DNA from: Chara braunii
Lineage: Eukaryota > Streptophyta > Charophyceae > Charales > Characeae
Direction of reading: 5' to 3'
NCBI GenBank assembly: GCA_003427395.1
Contig: BFEA01000191.1
Location: 1,423,838-1,461,054 of the forward strand
DNA: 37,217 bases
Part shown: positions 29,372 to 37,217 of the stretch, one piece after another
How positions within the stretch are numbered: the stretch's first letter is position 1
Layout of the letters: each line of letters starts with the position of its first letter
The notes under the pieces: generated by a model
The model's database searches: none
What the model saw: only the letters and a program-made list of their open reading frames with translations
What the model was told of the DNA's origin: nothing
Program-made: the position numbers and the translations under genes

Positions 29372-30094
29372 TCAATCAAACTGTCTTAGTAGGTTTCCGT
29401 ACATCTTTGCCATGCTGAAGTGTCCGCTAAGGCCATGAGCCAAGTCCAAGAAGTGTGTGCAGAGAGGCCCATGGTTTGGTACACACAAACGGTCGTGATT
29501 CCCATAGCGTCGGAAAACCAGTCCTCCATATTTGTGAAAATCAGGCTGACTGTTGGGGTCAGCCTGTAGCTGCTCAAGGATGGGACTAAGGTCCGGATCC
29601 TTGGCAGTATGTTCTACGATCTCCTCCTTCAATTTCTTCTGGAGGTCGCAAGAACCTACAAGGCAAGTCATGTACTCAGGGTGGCGAGACAACGCATCAG
29701 CAACTCGGTTATAACAACCCTTTTTATGTCTTAGTTCAAAATAAAAAATGTCAATCTCATGTAACCAACACAGTAGAGTAGGGAACAAAGTGGTTTGCTG
29801 TTTGATCCACTTCAAGGTCTCATGATCCGAGAACACTTTGAAGTGGCGTCCCAAAAGATAGTGCTTCCAGTGGTCCAAAGCCATACGCAAAGCATAGAGC
29901 TCGCGCATGTCATCTTGTTGCAGCGCTGCGCCAATCCCGTATTGGCTAGCATCCGTAGTGACTACGAATGTTAGTTTGAAATCTGCAATGCGGAGTACAG
30001 GGTAACTTACCAAGGCCGCTTTCAAGGTTTGAAATGCGGTCTCACATGTTGCATCCCATGCGTAAGGTATATTCTTACTAGTCATTCGGGACAA
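29372..30094 (-). pseudogene. E3 connection, RNase H and integrase zinc-finger start
   Basis: 240 codons. RNase H start TFVVTTDASQYGIGAALQQ, then FSDHETLKWI and NRVADALSRHPE; the H2C2 start is HGLSGHFSMAKMYGNLLRQF. Compared with E2, about 23 residues are missing in frame between QQDD and RELYALRMAL (near 29908), including the usual E-x-M-S-x-R stretch. The enzyme would probably not fold even without the other breaks. Confidence 0.9.
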
Positions 30095-30655
30095 CGGTCA
30101 AGCCACAATAGAGAATCGGGGCACAAACTTCCGATAATATGACGTGAGACCAAGGAAAGAACGAAGTTCGCGCATGTTCGCGGGTTGTGGCCAGTCACGT
30201 ATGACTTCAACCTTAGTTGCCTTAGGCTCGAGGCCTGCAGCAGATAGATGACGCTATCCCTCCCAAACTCAGATTTCTCTAAGTTGAGATGGAGTTGCAT
30301 TTTCTTGAGGATGGTGAGCACGTCCTCAAAGTGCTTCATGTGTTCCTCGATAGATTTACTGAAGATCAGAATATCATCGAGATACACTACAAACCGACCA
30401 ATCTGTTCGCGGAGGACCTTGTCCATGAGGCTTTGAAAGGTGGCTGGTGCGTTCGTGAGGGCGAAGGGCATTACGGTAAATTCGTAAAGCCCATCGCATG
30501 TCTTGAACGCAGTTTTCTGCTAGTCTGCCAGATCGACTTCAATCTGGTGGTATCTAGACTTGATATCGATCTTGGAGAAGACCTTGCACCCACCGACAGC
30601 ATCAAGCAAGTCATCTATGCGTGGCAACGGATATGCATTCTTTCTCGTGATGCGG
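30082..30655 (-). pseudogene. E3 reverse transcriptase palm and thumb
   Basis: From about 30655 the frame reads [37 protein letters not shown] then TAG, TAFKTCDGLYEFTVMPF, ALTNAPATFQSLMDK and the catalytic RFVVYLDDILIFSK. It is frameshifted again after VIYL near 30250. The catalytic aspartates (KIDIKS and YLDD) survive. Confidence 0.9.
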
Positions 30656-30656
30656 T

Positions 30657-31336
30657 TTAGACCGCGATAATCGATACACATACGAAGCTTGCCTCCTTTC
30701 TTCGGGACAACAAAACAGGTGCACCAAATTCAGATTCAATAGGTTTGATCCAACCCTTGTCGATCATTTCGTCCATTTGTCTCCGGAGTTCCTCCAACTC
30801 GCCGGGTCCCATGCGGTACACGCAGCCCTTTAGAGGAACAGTACCTTCGACCAACTCGATGGTATGTCGGACCGATCGCGTGGGGACTCCATGTGGTTCG
30901 GCCAAAACTTCCGGGAATCAGTCAAGCAGATTTGGATGCTTGTTGGGACCGGTGGGGGCGAAAGATCAACAAACGGATCACCTAGATCTGGTCGCAGATT
31001 ACGAATTGAAGCGACCGAATTTAAAGTAGAATCATTTGGACTAGTAGTGGGTAGAGAAGTTGGAGTATTGGAAGTAGACTCCTTAGATGAAGTAGGATTG
31101 ATACTAACAGCAAAAGTAAATGGCACATGAGTAGGGCGAACATAGGCAACATACATTTGTTCGTCCTCTTTGTGCTTGCGCCACTTTTTGCAGAATTGCA
31201 TGGCATTGAGAAAAATCACTGGGGATTCGCGCTTCTCATCCAAGATGACGGGAAGCTCGTTCCCTTGAGCATCTTTGACCATGAAAAGTGACTCCTTCCA
31301 CTTGGTCCATTTGCATTGGGACTGCAACCAGCCCAA
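30657..31336 (-). pseudogene. E3 protease end, linker and RT fingers
   Basis: Two overlapping frames. 30830-31336 starts with the retropepsin end (LGWLQSQCKW after VLG) and a linker with CKKWRKHKEDEQMYVAYVRP. After a shift near 30900, 30657-30905 continues TIELVEGTVPLKGCVYRM, ELRRQMDEMIDKGWIKP and EFGAPVLLSRRK. These correspond to VAYVRPVRE and the RT N-terminus in E2. Confidence 0.85.
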
Positions 31337-31713
31337 GCCAAGGACTGCATCGAAGGGACACTTGTCAAGGACAATGCATGGGTGACTGTCTTCTCCTTCT
31401 CAAAGGTAGTGCGCACACCTTTGACTACATGCGTAGATGAGACAACTTCCTAGTTGCCTTCTTGAGTTCGGCAAGGGTTCTGCAGAGGCACTTGCTTCAT
31501 CCCCAAGTCCACTTTGCGTATCCCGTGTGGTGACATAAAGTTAGTTGTTGCACCACAATCAATCAAGACACGAAGATAGCGGTGGTTTATGAGAAGCTTG
31601 AAGAAGATTAACTTCATTGTCCCTTGAGCACGTTGATGTTTCATCTCAACCCAATGCTCTAAGTGATAGTGGAAGTCAATTGTCTCAGACTCCTCCCAAG
31701 GCTCAACATACAA
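31337..31713 (-). pseudogene. E3 aspartic protease N-terminal part
   Basis: The frame at 31450-31713 reads GTMKLIFFKLLINHRYLRV and then LIDCGATTNFMS, the retropepsin active-site position, here D-C-G. A stop near 31450 and a shift separate it from the LGWL end at 31336. Confidence 0.75.
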
Positions 31714-32478
31714 AGCATGACATGCTTCAGTTCGGAATCAGCAGATGATGGGGCTTCAAGAGAGGACTGCTGATTTGCATCAGATTCAATCTCCCTCGCC
31801 GTACAGGGTGTTGAGCCAACTCTACGCCCGATTCTGGTTTCCCTGCAGCCTATAGCAATCTTGTACCTTATGGTTCGTTTTCAAGCAATGCAGGCAACCT
31901 CCCTTCTTCATTCTAGCCTTCCATTCAACCTCACTGATCCGGAGGTCTACCCAAGGTTTAGTAGTTGCATCCTCCAATTTTGCTGGGTTTTTGGCTCCCT
32001 TTGGAAGTGCGACGAAGCTCCTTACTGAATTCCTATTTTGGTTTCCCTTCCCATGGGCAGTCTTTTTAAAGGCACATAATTTCTCATCATCATTATTTCT
32101 GTCAATCTCTTGAGTTGAAGAGCAGGTTGTATCAACATCCTGTTCTTGGTCGTCGCCAAGAGTGGGGTCATCTGCTTCGGCCTCCCCTTCCCCTTCCCCT
32201 TCCAGCAAGTCAAGCGAAGCTAAGCGATTGCTGCCACAAAATCATCCGCGAACAAAAGGCTTTTTGCTGCCTGTTGCGGTAAGGAAGTCTCCTGCCTCCA
32301 AACTGACTACATCCTTCATTAAAGAGAACCAGTCAGTATAACCGAAGAAATCCCTGCCTAGGCGATTAGCCAAGTGAGTGGGAACCGTACCTTCAACTAC
32401 ATCCAAGCATGATTGCGCAGTCAGCTCCAATCCTGGCATTGTAAAGAGCTTGCTGACATGCAATTGCAATTTATGCAT
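31714..32478 (-). pseudogene. E3 Gag C-terminal half with CCHC zinc knuckle
   Basis: The frame continues from the capsid part (KLQLHVSKLFTMPGLELTAQ, FFGYTDWFSLMKDVVSLEAG). After a TGA near 32241 it resumes in the same frame with an acidic Gly/Glu stretch and a basic patch, then the nucleocapsid zinc knuckle CLHCLKTNHKVQDC (C-x2-C-x4-H-x4-C, near 31885-31850). The knuckle binds element RNA. A TAG follows the knuckle at 31822, and the Ser/Glu-rich linker to protease lies in another frame. Confidence 0.88.
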
Positions 32479-32484
32479 GGTGCC

Positions 32485-32817
32485 CTACCACTTGCTACAC
32501 TTGAGTTCATCAAGTTGTATCCTTACCCTTGCAGCAACATGTGGGTCCTTATATTGTGCAACGAGTATGTCTTTCAGAGTGGTGACCGGCGTGACTTTAA
32601 GCCACTCGGATAGGTTGATCTTTGCATACCCAACTTGCATGGCTTGGACTTCAAGGAAGCCCCTTACGACAGGCTCGACGTTGGTCCCCAAGATCAAGGA
32701 CTGGCTTACTCTTTGAGTGCCTTGTACTTCAAAGTACGCTCTCATGGAGCTGATCCAGAACTCAACGTCCTCCTTGCCGTCATACTTAGACGGTATCATC
32801 ACCGCCTTCCTGTCCAT
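32485..32817 (-). pseudogene. E3 Gag capsid-like domain
   Basis: 110 codons: IPSKYDGKEDVEFWISSMRA, AMQVGYAKINLSEWLKV, ILVAQYKDPHVAARVRIQL. This is the retrotransposon Gag fold. A TAG separates it, in the same frame, from the continuation at 32478, and a frameshift separates it from the N-terminal part. Confidence 0.88.
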
Positions 32818-32957
32818 GTATGGATTGCCATAGCTAGGTCCAGCTATTGCTGCCGGATCCGATCCCAGGGCTGCGGCAGTTGCAGAACTTCCTGCGCTGC
32901 CGCTTGTAACGACAATGGGAATTGCACTTGTCGCAGGTCCTAACTAAATCACCAAGC

Positions 32958-33479
32958 TCATCGAAGAAGATTGAGAAGAAGGAGAGGAATGGAGGGGTGC
33001 AAAGGTGGAACAAGAAGAGAACTTGAGAGTGGGGACTGATGCATGGCTGCCATTTGTTGGATCTGATCGCGGTGCTCTTTGGCCATGACTGCCATTTGAG
33101 TACGCATCTTACTCATTTCCTCAAGTAACTGGGACTTCACACTTTGAAGTTCGTTGAGCAAGTGGTAATCAACAAGAGCACGTACATACACAACCAGATC
33201 TTTCTTAAGGTCTGCATCAGATACATTCGAAACCGTTTGAAAAATGGCCTCAAGTTCATCAGCGACTGTTTTCCGCTTTTCCTCTTCTGCCTTCTCCTCC
33301 TCAACCATCTCTTTCTGATAGAGGGCCTCATACAACGGTCTATCATTCTCATTCGCTGCATCCATGCGGGGCTTTAACATATCCGAAAGTTTGGTTGGTG
33401 CCATGTTGGAACCACTAGTTCCTTCTGTTGCCATGACTTCTTTCACTCTTCTCTTTTGTCCGCGCGTCTCAACGGGCAT
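32958..33479 (-). pseudogene. E3 Gag N-terminal coiled-coil region
   Basis: The best start is the ATG at 33477-33479 (MPVETRGQKRRVKEVMA), because it follows the untranslated leader. Residues ~55-75 are Glu/Lys-rich (MVEEEKAEEEKRKTVADEL), and a second helix follows (LNELQSVKSQLLEEMSKMR), a probable coiled coil. The frame is lost near 32990, before the capsid part. Confidence 0.8.
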
Positions 33480-34764
33480 GTAGTGGACTTCAGCAAAAGA
33501 AACAAACAAAGTACAGAGAAGAAGATAAAACTCCTAGCCGGAGCGGAAAATATTTGGACTAGAGAGCAACCAATAAAAACAAATCAAAGAATACAATGTT
33601 CAGAAGACAGTTCTGGTTCCGCGTTCAAGTCCGGTCAGACCAAGTACAAGATCCCCTTGAGCCTAATCCAACCGGCACCGTCAAAGTACAACAAACCAGA
33701 CTACAAGTAACATCATACAGCAATGGAGAATTGAGTGGTGTATAAGGTGCAGGTCAAGCATTGGATTGTGTGTCATTAGTCTGACAAAGCATCTCAATCG
33801 AGATCCCCTCGGCAGCGAGGGCTCTAATAAAAAAGAAGATTATCGTATCCCAGAACAGAACAGAGAGTGAGACTGCGTCAACAGATTTGGGTCCCAGGGG
33901 CCCTTCTTGTTTGGGCCCGGTCCCACTGGGTCCCAAGTAGGTCGTGACCAAGTCCCAACCAAGCAGAGTACCTCAAGGTCCTACTTTCTGCCTCTACCGT
34001 ACTGAAAAACGAATTTCAACTTCAAGAGAGAACCTACAGACTACATCCATTCACAAATGAAAAGACAAAGCACTGTAGAAAGATGTGGCTTTCAAAGCAA
34101 GATACTTCATTTCTACATCCAGCAGGTTAGTAAGTAGTAAGCACACCAATGCACACAACCAAGACTTCAGAGGAGTAGGAAAGAGACCCAGAAGTACCCC
34201 AACAGGACAAACAACACCATGCACGCATACATGTGCGACCCTTAGGTGCGCGACACTTACCTGAGTGGCCCAGACTCTGAGATGAAGTATAACTCACCCC
34301 CCTTCTCATGTAGTGTTCCTAACACTATTTGCCTCTACACTAGTGTCCTATCATGTAGGAGGGTCTCACTTCCAACACCAATGTGCAACGTTGAATCCCC
34401 GCCGATGTTGAAGAACAAAGTAGTAGCTTGCAGTCCGTAGATGCAGAATGGCTACTTGAGGGGAGCCCTCAAGTCACCAAGTGTCTCCCTTAGGTCAGAT
34501 TCCAGGTGCGAGTGCCTCTCACTGTCACCTCTCTCAACTTGTCGCATGAAGTCCTCTTGATGTGTCTCGCCACCACTTACATACTCACAATCAACCTGGT
34601 CAGGTTCAATGCTGACCCAACATGACCTAACCAGGTGTGGGCAGCTTCCCTAAGCCACGCTGCCCCACTTCCCACTTCGGACCAACCCTAACCCTAAGTG
34701 GTTAGCTCTTACCACTTAGGTTAGGGTTAGGGTGGATAAGTCAACTCTCACCAGCAAGTAGAAT
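33480..34764 (-). other. E3 untranslated leader with clustered hairpins
   Basis: 1.28 kb between the PBS and the gag start, with no coding frame. Near the PBS four stem-loops follow one another: ACTTGAGGG/CCCTCAAGT (34454-34474), AGGTG..AGTG/CACT..CACCT (34504-34530), ACCTGGT/ACCAGGT (34594-34636), and a telomere-word hairpin (34682-34735; perfect inner stem TAAGTGGT/ACCACTTA). In LTR elements and retroviruses such leaders serve packaging, dimerisation and translation control; that role is inferred here. Confidence 0.6.
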
Positions 34765-34778
34765 CCGCTCTAATACCA
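34765..34778 (-). promoter_or_regulatory. Primer-binding site, initiator tRNA-Met type
   Basis: On the minus strand, one base after the LTR end (ATAACA), stands TGGTATTAGAGCGG, which matches the common plant PBS TGGTATCAGAGC with one change. It primes minus-strand cDNA synthesis of E3 and fixes the LTR edge. Confidence 0.85.
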
Positions 34779-34779
34779 A

Positions 34780-36039
34780 TGTTATGATCCTGGCCAATTT
34801 CGAGGTACACATTCATCAGATAGTATAATGTCGTCCAACTGCAGAAAGAAATGAATGAACTTGGGAGGAAAGAGAGGGTAAGAAGAAGAAGAAGAAGAAA
34901 GAAAAAAGAAGAAAGAAAGAAGAAGACGACGATGTACACCAGCATAGACAAATGACAAAGCTCTTCTTCTTTGCCCAACACTCTCCTTCTCCTTCACTCC
35001 TCCTCTCTTATTCATACAAGAAATAGTAGTACAATGTTGAATGGCTGATCCAGAATCATGTCCGAGTTCCTCTTCTACTGCAGGTATCACTTGAGGTCCA
35101 CCATAGACATGGGCGCCTCCCTCAGTCTTCACTCTCATAGGCCGAGGCTATGGCGGACTACTGGGCCTTGCCCTGATGTCCAAAGGACAACCCAAAGCAG
35201 CTATGGCTGCTCCAGCTCAGGCCGCCATGCCCGACTCTACCTCGAAGCTTCTTGGTGTGGCTCTACCCCCGCTGGGGTCTTCCTGCTGCAGCGCCCACCA
35301 AGGTGATGAAGATGGCTGCCACCATAGCCAGGTAAGTACCTCTGGCCCTCCCCCTTCCCCCTGCTCTTCTTCCTCCTCCCTGTCCTTGCTTCTTCCCCAG
35401 CAGTACTGCTCCAGCCAGCGCTCCAACCAGTGTGTCGCCAAACTTGCACACCGACAATGAGGCTGGGCTCTTCGCCCGGCCTGGAGATATAGCGGCCTGC
35501 TTGCCTCTTGGGCGGTGACTTCCAGGCCGCTTGGCCTTCCCAACAACCAGTACCTCCTCCCTTTCGGAGGGAATCATCATTGCAGACTCTGATATTGCCC
35601 GTACAGGCCCTAGACTCAGACTGGTTGGACTGGTACCCGCCTAGACCTAGCCTACAAGGCTACAACTACTGGGCCTCTCAAAATGCCACTTTTGTCTTCT
35701 TCTGCTCGGCCTCCAGTACCCGCACATCTGCTACCTCTTCAGGGTGCGGTACCGGCCTACCTGCTACACGAGTGTTTTCCCCCGTCGCAATCCCTCAACG
35801 TCACGACCACAGGTAAGTACCGGCCCTGAGGGCCCAACGAACGGTCAAGTACCCTTGCGGGTCACACACACACTCAAGCCAACCAGCCCTCAGACAGACA
35901 TGCAGACCAGCAAGCATACACACACACACAGACATGCAGAACTTAGTGGCAAGCGGGAAACTCAGCAAGGCATTCAGTCCGTGAGCAAAACTCAGAAATC
36001 AGCTGTGTGTCTCCGTCCGTGTTTGGTCGGGACATGACA
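34780..36039 (-). mobile_element. E3 5' LTR (1260 bp)
   Basis: On the minus strand it starts TGTCATGTCCCGACC at 36039 and ends GGATCATAACA at 34780, next to the PBS. The first 149 bp match the 3' LTR terminus (27885-28033). A TATATC near 35485 could be the promoter, though weakly. A perfect hairpin AGCAGC-TATG-GCTGCT lies at 35196-35211 and A/G-rich repeats at 34860-34930. Two plus-strand CAG|GTAAGTACC donor-like sites (35331, 35812) are antisense to the element. Confidence 0.8.
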
Positions 36040-36041
36040 TA

Positions 36042-37070
36042 ATATCTTTTGTTTGTTTAGGATTCATAAGACCTATTTTTGTCATTTCCCATTGAGCCCT
36101 GAGTTCTGTTTGTACAAATTGTTGAATTATTTCTGCCATCTCCTTACCTCCAATCTTCACACCTTAGATTGTGTTAACACATCTTTTGTGCCACAAAGCC
36201 CACAAAACCGCTTTCCTTCCTATTTTAAAGAAATTCTGTTGAAAATTGGATACTGAAACCAGAGGCGGATTCCAGTGACCCAAGAGGATAGCCCTCCAGT
36301 CCCAATGCCAGGATTGCACCTGGACATTGCAGAAAAACAGGTTCAATTGTTTCCCTAATTTTCCTACTGGGAAAGGCCTGAACACATGAGTGACACCATG
36401 GTAGAGCCAAACCTCTTTGTTCCAGTGTAGAGCAGTCTATCAACCAAGCATTAGTTGGTAAACATCTATGATTTATCTGCCATTGCAATGATGCAGACTT
36501 TGCAGGTCTTTCCTTGAGTCCCTGGCACCACTTAACTGGTTTGAGTAGGTCCTTATAGATGTTGAGATGACACGCCCAGCGATCTTGCACAATATCTTGA
36601 ACATTTATTTTGGGTCGCAATAGCCTATAGGATGCCTTAGCCGTCAGGGATTGTAATCTCTGAGCTTTACACCTCCTATTAGCATGCCAGATCCAATCGG
36701 CCGGGTCCAAAGTAAGTTCCGGAAAATGATAGCGTGGAAGGAAAACTGTCCATCCTTTGGTGGATGGGCAGTATAATGTCCTGACTCTGTATACTGTATC
36801 AAACGGGAAGAATACTACGAATGTCCTCATGTTTTTCAGCCACTCTTTCCAAAGCCTGCTGGCACCTCCTTTCAACCCCTCTAATTTTATGTGCTTTTGA
36901 CAAACTGCAAGACCTTGGTTCCTGTCATTACCCTGCCGTCTATTTGTTTCCTGAAATCGACACTTCCAAATAGCCCACAGCAAAACAAAAGACAACAAAT
37001 GCCATGTCCTCATCTTTTTCAGGCGCTCTTTCCAAAGACGGCTGCCACCTTCTCCGTGCAACCCTCCTAA
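36042..37070 (-). pseudogene. LINE ORF2 C-terminal region with zf-RVT domain
   Basis: The main frame (278 codons, 37061-36225) has GWTVFLPRYHFPELTL and DPADWIWHANRRCKAQRLQS, then the zf-RVT domain at residues ~190-247: SLQWQINHRCLPTNAWLID, the cysteine pair WCHSC, and IEPVFLQCP. The usual His before FLQC is Pro here. After a frameshift near 36235 it continues RKAVLWALWHKRCVNTI and, past a stop, MAEIIQQFVQTELRAQW and IGLMNPKQTKD, right up to the E3 LTR edge at 36039. E3 therefore sits inside this LINE. Residues 5-20 and 67-82 repeat each other. Confidence 0.85.
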
Positions 37071-37135
37071 TTCTATTTGCTGTTTTACAGACAGTCAAAG
37101 CCTCGGCTCCTGTCATTACCCTGTCAGCATACGCT
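36826..37135. repeat. ~185-bp tandem duplication inside the LINE
   Basis: CCTCATSTTTTTCAG-NCRCTCTTTCCAAAG near 36826 recurs near 37008, and CCTGTCATTACCCTG at 36921 recurs at 37109. The offsets are 183 and 188 bp. Both copies are on the same strand and diverged. Confidence 0.8.
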
Positions 37136-37141
37136 ATATGC

Positions 37142-37147
<6 letters not shown>

Positions 37148-37217
<70 letters not shown>
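37148..37217. repeat. CT microsatellite at the window end
   Basis: Uninterrupted CT dinucleotides for 70 bases to the last base. It may continue beyond the window. Confidence 0.97.

Noticed and set aside
31540-31565. D-C-G in the E3 protease as an inactivating mutation
   Set aside because: The middle residue of the D-S/T-G site is unusual here, but I cannot exclude that this is normal for the lineage. I therefore noted it and drew no conclusion.

Overview
The window is nuclear DNA of a eukaryote, most likely of the plant lineage. The evidence is Ty3/gypsy LTR retrotransposons (one with a primer-binding site complementary to initiator tRNA-Met), non-LTR (LINE) fragments of the plant zf-RVT type, plant-style CCCTAAA telomere-like words, long homopolymers and microsatellites, and no dense gene packing. 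A streptophyte alga such as Chara would fit the flavour of the retroelement proteins, but that is an inference. I recognise no host protein-coding gene; almost everything I can name is a decayed mobile element.

Layout. 1-1884: minus-strand Ty3/gypsy fragment (E1), with a Gag-like coiled coil fused directly to reverse transcriptase. 1885-6514: no gene, with simple repeats, a 55-base G tract and two short tandem duplications. 6515-8232: one LINE 3' region (minus) apparently split by a ~1.05 kb LTR-like insertion that carries a TATA box. 9376-14145: minus-strand Ty3/gypsy pol (E2), with a lightly damaged integrase and RT and a probable 3' LTR. 14146-16575: plus-strand gag of another LTR element (E4). 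16573-19060: three diverged tandem units, each with the same promoter-like box, TATA box and stem-loops at fixed spacing. 19284-21075 and 26469-27835: two homologous units, each carrying a long array of hairpins. 28034-36039: a nearly complete but degenerate minus-strand Ty3/gypsy element (E3), with PPT, gag-pol remnants, a long structured leader, PBS and 5' LTR, inserted in a LINE. 36042-37070: that LINE's C-terminal coding remnant. The window ends in a CT microsatellite.

The most interesting signal is the pair of hairpin arrays. Array 1 (about 17 copies, mostly 61-68 bp apart at first) has the core CCCTAACTTAAGGG. Array 2 (9 copies plus one perfect extra hairpin) has a different core, CATTCGTCTTAGAAACAATG. 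In both, the flanking arms change from copy to copy but stay complementary, which is the signature of a conserved stem. The sequences around the arrays are homologous, so the same chassis carries two different hairpin cores. G-U-compatible changes in array 1 point to a plus-strand RNA. The tandem units at 16573-19060 show similar compensatory changes. I do not know the function; they may be structured noncoding RNAs or structural parts of LTR or intron sequence.
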